Shown here: positions 37,911 to 45,759 of the stretch, piece after piece
How the letters are laid out: every line of letters begins with the position of its first letter
How positions within the stretch are numbered: the stretch's first letter is position 1
Assembly (NCBI RefSeq): GCF_000768355.1
Contig: NZ_AVPU01000002.1
Coordinates: forward strand, 62,001-126,000
Origin: Lysobacter daejeonensis GH1-9
GTDB taxonomy: Bacteria; Pseudomonadota; Gammaproteobacteria; Xanthomonadales; Xanthomonadaceae
DNA length: 64,000 bases
Direction of reading: 5' to 3'
The notes under the pieces: generated by a model
Seen by the model: only the letters and a program-made list of their open reading frames with translations
The model's database searches: none
What the model was told of the DNA's origin: nothing
Made by a program: the position numbers and the translations under genes

Positions 37911-40039
37911 CCGTGTGGCATGGGCTGCAGGCCCGGTTCGTGATGCTGATGGGGCTGGTGATGGTGCTGGTTCTGTCGGTGCTGGCCGTGCTTTGGCATC
38001 GCCAGGAGCGGATGCAGACGCAAGTGGAAACCACCAGCCGCGTGGCCATGCAGGAAATGGCCAACGACACGCTGCGTCGCAACGCCGAAGGCGTGGTGGG
38101 CGAGCTGGCATTGGCGATGGCCAATCCGCTGTACTACTTCGATCTGGATGCCATCGGCCGGTTGGGGCAGACCACGTTGCGGCAGCCGGGCACCCGGTAC
38201 GTCAAGGTCTTCGACGCGCAGGGCCGCGTCGTCCATGACGGCAGCGAGGACATTCCCGAGTATGGGCAGATGATGGACGACCCGATGGCTTACGAGGCCA
38301 TCGGCGCGCGCGGCGTCCACACCCAGATGTCCGGGGACACCATGGATGTGTCGGCGCCGATCACCATCGGCAGCCAGCGCATCGGCGGGGTCCGTGCGGG
38401 CTACGACCTCAACGTCGTGCGCCAGCATCAGGAGCGCGCCAGTGCCGGGCTGCGCAACCAGCTGCAGGCGTTGGGCCAGCAGCACCTGCTGTGGATCGGC
38501 CTGTTGGGGGCGGTGCTCGCGGCTTTGGGCGTGACCATGGCGTGGCTGATACAGCGTTCGCTGGTGCGGCCGATTCGGCAGCTGGCCGACGCGGCGCGGG
38601 CCATCGAGGCCGGCCACTTCGACACTCCCATGCCGGCCGACGGGCGCCGTGACGAGATTGGCGACCTGATGCACGCGTTCTCGCGCATGGGCGCCAGCGT
38701 GGCGCGCCACGATCGCGAGATCCGGCGCATGGCCTACACCGATGCGCTGACCGGCCTGCACAACCGCCTGGCCTTCCGCGAGGCACTGGACCAGCGGCTG
38801 TTGACCCTGCACGGCGCGGGACGCCAGCTGGCATTGCTGTTCGCCGACATCGATGACTTCAAGCGCGTCAACGACACGCTGGGCCATGAGGCCGGTGACG
38901 ACGTGCTGGTGCAGTTTGCCAACCGGATCCAGGACCTGGTCCAGCGCCTCGGTGGTGACGCCGCGCTTCTCGCGCGGTTTGGTGGCGACGAGTTCGTGAT
39001 CCTGGTGGAGTCGGGCGCAGCCTACGGCGACGAGATCCGCTCCGCGGCGACGCGCCTGGCCGATGCGCTGGTGGAGGAGTTGGGCCAACCCATCACCGTC
39101 GAAGGCCGGCAGGTGTTCCTGGGCACGTCGGTGGGCATCACCCTGTTCCCCGAGGATGCTTCTGGCGCGACCGCGCTGATGAAGAACGGCGACATCGCCA
39201 TGTACCAGGCCAAGGTGGCGGGCAAGAACTGCTACCGCTTCTACAGCCGGGCCATGGACCAGGCGGTGGAGCGTCGCGTGCACCTGGAGCAGGAACTGCG
39301 CGGTGCCTGGGAGCGCGGCGAACTGAGCCTGGCCTACCAGCCGGTCTTCCGGCTGGCCGACGGCGCGATGATCGGTGCCGAAGCGCTGCTGCGTTGGCGG
39401 CATCCCAAGCACGGCCTGGTGGCGCCATCGGTGTTCATCGAGGTGGCGGAAGAAAGCGGTCTGATCGAAGCGCTGGGACCGCAGGTGCTGCGGGCGGCCT
39501 GCCGCGATGCAGTGCGCTGGAATGCGCGGGCGCCCGGCGATCAACCGCTGTTCGTGTCGGTCAACGTGTCGCCCCGGCAACTGCGCAGCGGTGACCTGCC
39601 GCGCGTGGTGGCGGCCACCCTGGCCGAGAGCGGACTGTCACCCAAGCAACTGCACCTGGAGCTGACCGAGACAGCCGTGATCGGCGACGAGATCCATGCC
39701 GGCAACCTGCTTTCGCGCTTGCGCGAAACCGGCGTGAAGGTGTGGCTGGACGACTTCGGCACCGGCTTCTCTGGCCTCAGCCACCTGCGCCGAGTGCCGG
39801 TGGATGGTGTCAAAATCGATCGCAGCTTCATCGCCGACATCCTGCGCGATCCCGACGACCTCGCCCTCACCACGGCCATCATCGCGATGGCGCACTCGCT
39901 GGGCATCATCGTGGTGGCCGAAGGCGTGGAGAAGGAAGGGCAATACGCCCTGTTGCGCGAGCGCGGTTGCGACCTGGCGCAGGGCTACTGGATCGGCCAC
40001 CCGGTGGCGATCGACGAGTTCATGTCGCTGTTGGGGTGA
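37907..40039 (+). CDS. HAMP-GGDEF-EAL cyclic-di-GMP protein
   Basis: 710 aa. TM1 (MLMGLVMVLVLSVLAVLWH), a periplasmic domain of ~170 residues, TM2 (WIGLLGAVLAALGVTMAWLI), HAMP (RPIRQLADAARAIEAGHFD), GGDEF (RFGGDEFVIL, intact) and EAL (IGAEALLRW, NVSPRQL, ELTETAV, WLDDFGTGFSGL, KIDRSF, EGVEKE, QGYW), in which metal and catalytic residues appear intact. It could therefore make or degrade c-di-GMP. It overlaps the upstream PhnD-like gene (ATGA); together they look like a ligand-sensing pair in which the binding protein docks on the periplasmic domain. Confidence 0.93.
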   Translation: MTVWHGLQARFVMLMGLVMVLVLSVLAVLWHRQERMQTQVETTSRVAMQEMANDTLRRNAEGVVGELALAMANPLYYFDLDAIGRLGQTTLRQPGTRYVKVFDAQGRVVHDGSEDIPEYGQMMDDPMAYEAIGARGVHTQMSGDTMDVSAPITIGSQRIGGVRAGYDLNVVRQHQERASAGLRNQLQALGQQHLLWIGLLGAVLAALGVTMAWLIQRSLVRPIRQLADAARAIEAGHFDTPMPADGRRDEIGDLMHAFSRMGASVARHDREIRRMAYTDALTGLHNRLAFREALDQRLLTLHGAGRQLALLFADIDDFKRVNDTLGHEAGDDVLVQFANRIQDLVQRLGGDAALLARFGGDEFVILVESGAAYGDEIRSAATRLADALVEELGQPITVEGRQVFLGTSVGITLFPEDASGATALMKNGDIAMYQAKVAGKNCYRFYSRAMDQAVERRVHLEQELRGAWERGELSLAYQPVFRLADGAMIGAEALLRWRHPKHGLVAPSVFIEVAEESGLIEALGPQVLRAACRDAVRWNARAPGDQPLFVSVNVSPRQLRSGDLPRVVAATLAESGLSPKQLHLELTETAVIGDEIHAGNLLSRLRETGVKVWLDDFGTGFSGLSHLRRVPVDGVKIDRSFIADILRDPDDLALTTAIIAMAHSLGIIVVAEGVEKEGQYALLRERGCDLAQGYWIGHPVAIDEFMSLLG

Positions 40040-40066
40040 CGCCTTGGCCGGCGCCGGGGCGCCGGT

Positions 40067-40702
40067 TCAGATCGCCAGGTCGATCCAGCGCGTCGCCGCG
40101 CCCGCGAGGCTGCCCGACAATACGCCGAACACTGCGATACCAATGAGCCCGGTGGCCCATGCCACCAGCATCAGCCAACCGTCGCGCTCCAGCAGCGCCA
40201 GCGCGAACAGCAGCAGCATCGCGCCGAACAGGAAGTTGGTGAACGGAATCGGCAGCGACAACAGCAGGCCCAGCAGCACCAGCAGCAAGCCGGTGAAGCA
40301 GCCGGCCAGGCGCACATCCAGTACGCCCTCGCCACGCGGACGCACCAGGCGCTCCAGCCGGTCGAGCCAAGGCGCCAGGCGATCGCGGAAACGCACCAGC
40401 GACGAACGCTGCGGGCCGCGTTCCGCGACGGCTCGCGGCAGCCAGGGGCGGCGCAGGCCCACCAGCAACTGCAGCCCCACCAGCATCACCAGCGGCCCAC
40501 TGATCGCGCCCGCGAGCCCCGGGATGGGGATGAACGCGGGCAGGGTGGCGATGAACAACATCATTCCAAAGGAGCGATTGCCCAGACCCGCCAGCAGGTC
40601 GCCCAGGCGAAGGCGGTCACCGGGGTCGCCACCGGCCATCAGGTCCAGCAGCGCGCGGGTTCCGACCTCGTGGGCGTGCCGGTCAGGCCGCGACGGCGTC
40701 AT
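40067..40702 (-). CDS. ExoD-family exopolysaccharide protein
   Basis: 211 aa from ATG 40702 (minus). Membrane protein with about four TM segments in the C-terminal half. The N-terminal part has the ExoD layout: LRLGDLLAGLGNRSFGMMLF, FIPIPGLAGAISGPLVMLVGLQLL. The family is named after a Rhizobium gene affecting exopolysaccharide and alkali tolerance; biochemical role unknown. Its start overlaps the end of the CNNM/CBS gene by 20 bp (one operon). Confidence 0.85.
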   Translation of the reverse strand: MTPSRPDRHAHEVGTRALLDLMAGGDPGDRLRLGDLLAGLGNRSFGMMLFIATLPAFIPIPGLAGAISGPLVMLVGLQLLVGLRRPWLPRAVAERGPQRSSLVRFRDRLAPWLDRLERLVRPRGEGVLDVRLAGCFTGLLLVLLGLLLSLPIPFTNFLFGAMLLLFALALLERDGWLMLVAWATGLIGIAVFGVLSGSLAGAATRWIDLAI

Positions 40703-42011
40703 CGCCTTCTCCGTCCGGCGCGACCTGGCGCTGCAACAGCAGCTTGTCGATGCGCGGGCCGTCCAGGTCGACCACCTCGATGCGCCACTTGGCCCATTCG
40801 AAGTGTTCGCCCACGTGCGGGATGCGGCCAAAGTGGGCGATCACCATGCCGGCCGCGGTGTGGAAGTCGTGTTCGTCCTCGTCGGGGAGGCGACCGCCGC
40901 CGACCAACTCGCGCAAGTCTTCCAATGGGAGGGCGCCATCGAGCAGGTACGAGCCGTCCGCGCGTTGGACCACCGGGGCCGTTGCCTCGGAATCGACTTC
41001 CACCGGCTGCAGGCGGCCGATCACCGCGCCCATCAGGTCGTTGATGGTGACCAGGCCGGCGACGTCGCCGTACTCGTCCACCACCAGCGCGATGGACTGC
41101 TGCTCTTCGCGGAAGATCTCGAGCAGCTTGAGCGCGTGGGTGGACTCGGACACGAACAGCGGTTCGCGCAAGTCGGCAAACAGGTCCAGGCGCACGCCCG
41201 GCTTCAGCGCGCGCAACAGCGACTTGGCCTCGAGGATGCCGACCACGTCCTGGTCACTGTCGCGATACACCGGGAAACGCGAAAACGGACTGTCCTGCAT
41301 CGCGGCGAGGTTTTCCTCCAGCGTTGCGTTGGCATCCAGCCAGGTGATGCGCATGCGCGGCGTCATCAGGCTTTCCGCGGTGCGGTCGCCGAGGCTCAGC
41401 ACGCGGTTCATCATCTTGCGCTCGTCCGCGTCGATCACGCCCTGCTCGTGGCTCTCGGTCACCAGCAGGCGGATTTCCTCTTCGCTGATCTCGCTGCGGG
41501 CATCGTCGCCAAAGCCCAGCAGGCGCAGCACCCCGCGGTTGATGGCACCCAGGGCCGCGACCACCGGCCGCGCAGCGCGCGACAGCCAGTCGAGCGGAAT
41601 GGCCACCGCCGAGGCGATACCCTCGGGGTTGGTCAGGGCCAGGCGTTTGGGGATCAGCTCGCCGAAAATCACCTGGGCCGCCGTGATCAGGCCGACCGCG
41701 GTGCCGATGCCGATGGGGCGGGCGTACTCGCGGGCATCCGGCCACAGGCCCTCCAGCCAGCCGGCGATGATCAGGCCGATGGCGTCGCCGCCGAACACGC
41801 CGGTCAGCACTCCGATCAGGGTGATGCCCACCTGCACGGTGGACAGCAGGTTGTCGGGCTGTTCGGCCAGGGCCAGCGCGGTGCGGGCGCCGCTACTGGT
41901 CTCCGCAAGCTGCTTGAGGCGCAGCTTGCGCGAGGTCATCAGCGCCATCTCCGACATCGCGAAGAAGGCATTGAGCACGATGAGGGCTAGGACGATCAGG
42001 AGTTCCAGCAT
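40683..42011 (-). CDS. CNNM/CBS-domain (HlyC/CorC family) protein
   Basis: 442 aa. N-terminal CNNM/DUF21 membrane domain with ~4 TM segments (LLIVLALIVLNAFFAMSEMALM, VGITLIGVLTGVFGG, AQVIFGELIPKRLAL), then two CBS domains around SLMTPRMRITWLDANAT and VVDEYGDVAGLVTINDLMG, and a CorC/HlyC C-terminal domain (DGSYLLDGALPLEDLREL). Members are linked to magnesium or sodium/magnesium export. Not a true haemolysin despite the old name. Confidence 0.92.
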   Translation of the reverse strand: MLELLIVLALIVLNAFFAMSEMALMTSRKLRLKQLAETSSGARTALALAEQPDNLLSTVQVGITLIGVLTGVFGGDAIGLIIAGWLEGLWPDAREYARPIGIGTAVGLITAAQVIFGELIPKRLALTNPEGIASAVAIPLDWLSRAARPVVAALGAINRGVLRLLGFGDDARSEISEEEIRLLVTESHEQGVIDADERKMMNRVLSLGDRTAESLMTPRMRITWLDANATLEENLAAMQDSPFSRFPVYRDSDQDVVGILEAKSLLRALKPGVRLDLFADLREPLFVSESTHALKLLEIFREEQQSIALVVDEYGDVAGLVTINDLMGAVIGRLQPVEVDSEATAPVVQRADGSYLLDGALPLEDLRELVGGGRLPDEDEHDFHTAAGMVIAHFGRIPHVGEHFEWAKWRIEVVDLDGPRIDKLLLQRQVAPDGEGDDAVAA

Positions 42012-42273
42012 CAGCCGGGCTCCCCGGCGCCAAACAGGAGGGGCGCGCTGCGAAGTTCGGTCAGCGGAGCTGGAAGGGGGGCGCTGGCAGGCGCCGGAGC
42101 AGGGTCATCGTCCATGGAAGGGGCAGGCAAACGGCAGGGGGTGCCGCGCTCCGATGTTAGCAGGCCCGGCCTTCACGGCGTCTTGAGGGCAGCGCGGGCG
42201 TCGCGAAACCGTCATAATTCCGCCCGCTTACCCTATAACCCGGCTCCCGAGCCCCGGCACCCAGAGGCCCCGC

Positions 42274-42900
42274 ATGTTCTCCCTGCAAACCATTTTCGGC
42301 CAAGGCAACCAGTTCTATACCCTCCTTGAGGAAGCGGCGGCCGCGGGGCACGAGAGCGCCAAGGCGCTGCACGCCATGCTCAAGGCGGCCGATCGCGAGC
42401 CGGCACTGAACGCCTTCAAGCTGGCCCGCCAGCGCGAGCGCACGGCGTCGGAGAAGATCAGCCAGGAGCTGGTCAACAGCTTCATCACCCCGATCGAGCG
42501 CGAGGACATCGAAGCGCTGGGCTCGGCGCTGTACAAGATCCCCAAGCAGATCGAGAAGTTCGCCGACCGCTACTCGCTTGCCACCCAGCACCTGGGCCAC
42601 ATCGACTTCGCGCCGCGCGCGGCGATGCTGGAACAGGCCTCGGGCGTGGTGGTGGAGATGGTCAAGACGCTGCGCAGCATGAAGTTGGAGCCGATGAAGG
42701 AGCTCAACGACAAGCTCCGTGCCATCGAGAACGAGGCCGACCGTCTGATGCTCGAGCTGTACCGCGACATCTACTCCGGCAAGCTGGACCACCTGCAGAT
42801 GTTCCTGCTCAAGGAGTTCTTCGAGATCCTGGAGAAGGCCATCGACCGCTGCCGCGAGGCGGGCGTGGTGGCGTACGAGATCGTGCTGAAGAATTCCTGA
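42274..42900 (+). CDS. DUF47 (PhoU-like) phosphate-transport accessory
   Basis: 208 aa, all-helical, of the TIGR00153/PhoU-like group: LEEAAAAGHESAKALHAML, INSFITPIEREDIEALGSAL (read with the preceding LV), EADRLMLELYRDIYSGKLD, LKEFFEILEKAIDRCREAG. The gene sits 13 bp upstream of pit in the usual pair; such proteins modulate the low-affinity phosphate permease. No Pho-box was recognised in the leader. Confidence 0.92.
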   Translation: MFSLQTIFGQGNQFYTLLEEAAAAGHESAKALHAMLKAADREPALNAFKLARQRERTASEKISQELVNSFITPIEREDIEALGSALYKIPKQIEKFADRYSLATQHLGHIDFAPRAAMLEQASGVVVEMVKTLRSMKLEPMKELNDKLRAIENEADRLMLELYRDIYSGKLDHLQMFLLKEFFEILEKAIDRCREAGVVAYEIVLKNS

Positions 42901-42913
42901 CGGGAGCGGGACC

Positions 42914-44041
42914 ATGTTGACCCTCGTTCTCGTCGTCGTCGCGGCGGCGCTGATCTTCGAGTACATCAATGGCTTCCACGACACCGCGAACTCCATCGCG
43001 ACCGTCGTGGCAACCAAGGTGCTCTCGCCCATGCAGGCGGTGATGCTGGCCGCCGGCACCAACCTCGTCGGTGCCCTGTGGGGCACCGCGGTGGCCAAGA
43101 CCGTGGCCTCGGGCATCATCGATGCCGGCGTGGTCGATGTCTCCTCGCAGCTGATCCTGTGCGCGCTGCTGGGCGCCATCGTCTGGAACCTGATCACCTG
43201 GTGGTTGGGTCTGCCGTCCTCGTCCTCGCACGCGCTGATTGGCGGCCTGTGCGGCGCGGCGTTTGCCGCGGCCATGAACAACTTCGACGCCATTGTCTGG
43301 TCGGCGCCGAAGGAGCCGATCTGGAAGAGCGCGGGCGTGCTGTGGAAGGTGATCGTGCCGATGTTCTCGTCACCCTTGCTGGGTTTCATGGCCGGCTTCG
43401 TGGTGATGGGGATACTGTTCGCGATCATCTCCGGCATGGCGTCCAGCGGTGGCATGCTGGCCCGGCTGGCCAGGCCGCGCTGGGTCAACAGCCTGTTCGG
43501 CAAGATGCAGCTCGCCAGTGCCGCGACCATGGGTTTCGCCCACGGCTCCAATGACGCACAGAAGACCATGGGCATCATCGCGCTGACCCTGGTGGCGGCG
43601 CAGGCCGACGGCACGCTCAGCAACCTACCGTCGTGGCTGGCGTTCCTGCACCCGTCGCAGAACGCGATCGACAACAACGACATCGACACCTGGATCAAGA
43701 TCACCTGCGCCGTCGTGATGGCGGCCGGCACTGCGGCTGGTGGTTGGCGCATCATCAAGACGCTCGGCCACAAGCTGGTGAAGCTGCATCCGATCCATGG
43801 CTTCGCGGCGGAGACCAGTGCGGCCTCGGTGATCCTGCTGGCGTCCTCGCTGGGCATCCCGGTGTCGACAACGCACAACATCTCGTCGGCCATCATGGGC
43901 GTGGGCGTGGCCAAGCGCTTCAACTCGATCAAGTGGACCGTGGTCGAGAAGATGATCTGGGCTTGGATCCTCACCATCCCGGCGGCCGGCTTCATGGCCT
44001 GGTTGTTCTACGAGTTGTTCCTGCTCATGGGCTGGGTCTGA
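42914..44041 (+). CDS. pit: Low-affinity inorganic phosphate transporter Pit
   Basis: 375 aa. Ten or more TM segments. Hallmarks of the PiT family are in duplicate: FEYINGFHDTANSIATVVAT in the first half and FAHGSNDAQKTMGIIAL in the second, with GLPSSSSHALIGGL and PVSTTHNISSAIMGVG. Cation-coupled uptake of metal-phosphate. A long stem terminator follows at 44073. Confidence 0.96.
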   Translation: MLTLVLVVVAAALIFEYINGFHDTANSIATVVATKVLSPMQAVMLAAGTNLVGALWGTAVAKTVASGIIDAGVVDVSSQLILCALLGAIVWNLITWWLGLPSSSSHALIGGLCGAAFAAAMNNFDAIVWSAPKEPIWKSAGVLWKVIVPMFSSPLLGFMAGFVVMGILFAIISGMASSGGMLARLARPRWVNSLFGKMQLASAATMGFAHGSNDAQKTMGIIALTLVAAQADGTLSNLPSWLAFLHPSQNAIDNNDIDTWIKITCAVVMAAGTAAGGWRIIKTLGHKLVKLHPIHGFAAETSAASVILLASSLGIPVSTTHNISSAIMGVGVAKRFNSIKWTVVEKMIWAWILTIPAAGFMAWLFYELFLLMGWV

Positions 44042-44072
44042 CGCGGTTCAGCGTTGATCCAACCCCGATTTG

Positions 44073-44106
44073 ACGGAAAAGGCCCGCGCAAGCGGGCCTT
44101 TTCCGT
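44073..44106 (+). terminator. Terminator of DUF47-pit operon
   Basis: A 15-bp stem: ACGGAAAAGGCCCGC pairs with GCGGGCCTTTTCCGT around the tetraloop GCAA. The T-rich arm serves as T-run. It also works in reverse and so could end the minus-strand gene at 44155. Confidence 0.85.
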
Positions 44107-44154
44107 TAGGGCTGCGGCGGGCGAAGCGCAACGCCCGCTGTCTCGCGTGCGGGC

Positions 44155-44577
44155 CTAGAGCAGGTCGCCACCAGCAGACATCATCCGCTCCATCCGGTCG
44201 CCGAGGCCGCCGATCTCCAGTACCAGCCGATCGACCTCCGCCGGATCGAGCCCGTCGTAGGGGCGGTTTTCGCAAAGCTGCAGGTAGGGCACGCCGTCCA
44301 GGTCGCCTATGCCGAGGTAGCCGACCCGGCTTTCCCAGTTGAACACCAGCGCCCGGCGCGCATCCAGGCCGGTGGTGGGTGCCACCGCGGTGCTGACCCG
44401 CAGGTACGGACGGCCGTCGTCGTCATCCAGTTCGGACAGGAAGATGGCCTGGTGGCGCGTGCCCTGTTCCAGCGACAGCTCGATGCACAGGACATCCTCG
44501 TCTTCCATCTTGATGTGGAAACCGGAGGCCTTGATGTGGCGGCGGATCGTTTCGAAGTTGCGCACGGGCGGCTCCAT
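44155..44577 (-). CDS. YbjN/CesT-like hypothetical protein
   Basis: 140 aa from ATG 44577 (minus). Beginning FETIRRHIKASGFHIKMEDED, then alternating strands and a conserved GLDARRALVFNWESRVGYLG, ending with a helix EVDRLVLEIGGLGDRMERMM. The helix-sheet-helix order is that of the type III chaperone-like/YbjN fold, as a pattern match only. It starts divergently from the alkyltransferase-like gene, 27 bp apart. Confidence 0.55.
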   Translation of the reverse strand: MEPPVRNFETIRRHIKASGFHIKMEDEDVLCIELSLEQGTRHQAIFLSELDDDDGRPYLRVSTAVAPTTGLDARRALVFNWESRVGYLGIGDLDGVPYLQLCENRPYDGLDPAEVDRLVLEIGGLGDRMERMMSAGGDLL

Positions 44578-44604
44578 TCGCGGGCTTGGGGCTATGCTAC
44601 CGCG

Positions 44605-44964
44605 ATGCGCGCGAAGACCAAGGTCACCCCTGCAGAAGATGCGGCCCGGCGGATCCTGGCGGCGGTGCGTGCCATCCCCCGGGGTGAGGTCGCCGGCTAT
44701 GGCGAGGTAGCGCGGCAGGCCGGGTTGCCGGGGCGGGCGCGGCTGGTGGCCAAGCTGCTCAGCAGCAACGACGATGCCAGCCTGCCGTGGCATCGGGTGC
44801 TGCGCTCGGACGGCCGCATCGCGTTCCCTGACGGCTCGGAAGGGTATCTGGAGCAGAGCGCTCGGCTGCGCGGCGAAGGCGTGGTGGTGGAACGCGGGCG
44901 CGTCCGCGGACAGCGTGCGGCACCCACGCTGGATGACCAGATCTGGGGGCCGATGTCCGGCTGA
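44605..44964 (+). CDS. Alkyltransferase-like protein (ATL, YbaZ type)
   Basis: 119 aa from ATG 44605. It has the DNA-binding domain of O6-alkylguanine transferases: ILAAVRAIPRGEVAGYGEVA, GLPGRARLVAKLLSSN, and the active-site segment SLPWHRVLRSDGRI, where the reactive cysteine of PCHRV is replaced by tryptophan. Such proteins bind alkylguanine without repairing it and flag the lesion for nucleotide-excision repair. A TATGCT box lies about 10 bp upstream, so the transcript may be nearly leaderless. Confidence 0.9.
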   Translation: MRAKTKVTPAEDAARRILAAVRAIPRGEVAGYGEVARQAGLPGRARLVAKLLSSNDDASLPWHRVLRSDGRIAFPDGSEGYLEQSARLRGEGVVVERGRVRGQRAAPTLDDQIWGPMSG

Positions 44965-45054
44965 ACAGGGGCTGGCGAATCTGCCAGCGTAGACTTTTTG
45001 ACGGCGTTTCCAGGGCCGCCAGCGGCTACCATGTGCGGACACGAAGGAGTCTCG

Positions 45055-45711
45055 ATGTTCGCCAACCTGCCGCCCGTCACTCGGGCCTTGCTGATCGCCA
45101 ACGGACTGGTTTTCCTGCTGCAAATGGTGGTGGGCGAGGTGTCGTTGGCGCCGTTCATGCTGTGGCCACTGGATGCGGGCAGCGACCCGTACGCGCAGGG
45201 CGGCTTCCTGCCGTGGCAGGTTCTGACCTACGGTTTCATGCACGGCGGCTTCGCGCACCTGGCCTTCAACATGCTGGCGCTGGTGATGTTCGGCGCACCA
45301 CTGGAACACACCTGGGGCGAGAAGCGTTTCCTCACCTACTATCTGGCATGCATCGTCGGCGCCGCCGCATTCCAGTTGGGCGTGGGCTGGTGGACGATGG
45401 CGCAGGGCGGCGAGGCGTATCCCACCGTCGGTGCATCGGGTGGCATCTTCGGCCTGCTGCTGGCCTACGGCATGCTGTTCCCAAACCAGCGGGTGATGCT
45501 GCTGATTCCGCCGATCCCGATGAAGGCGCGTACGCTGGTCATCGTCTACGGCGTCATCGAGCTGCTCATGGGGATCACCAACACCATGCCGGGCGTGGCG
45601 CACTTCGCGCACTTGGGAGGCATGGTGTTCGGCTGGCTGTTGATCCGCTACTGGCGTGGGCAGCCGCCGTTTGGTCGCAAGGGCCCGCCGCGGATGCGCA
45701 TCGTACGCTGA
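45055..45711 (+). CDS. Rhomboid-family intramembrane protease
   Basis: 218 aa, six predicted TM segments, AAGGAG before the start. Catalytic serine in VGASGGIFGL, catalytic histidine in HFAHLGGMVFG, and the oxyanion residues in HGGFAHLAFNMLAL. Cleaves membrane proteins within or near TM segments. Substrate unknown. Confidence 0.92.
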   Translation: MFANLPPVTRALLIANGLVFLLQMVVGEVSLAPFMLWPLDAGSDPYAQGGFLPWQVLTYGFMHGGFAHLAFNMLALVMFGAPLEHTWGEKRFLTYYLACIVGAAAFQLGVGWWTMAQGGEAYPTVGASGGIFGLLLAYGMLFPNQRVMLLIPPIPMKARTLVIVYGVIELLMGITNTMPGVAHFAHLGGMVFGWLLIRYWRGQPPFGRKGPPRMRIVR

Positions 45712-45759
45712 GCCCCACGATGGCCGTCTCGCGTCACGGGGCGGCGCATGCGGTTAGAC

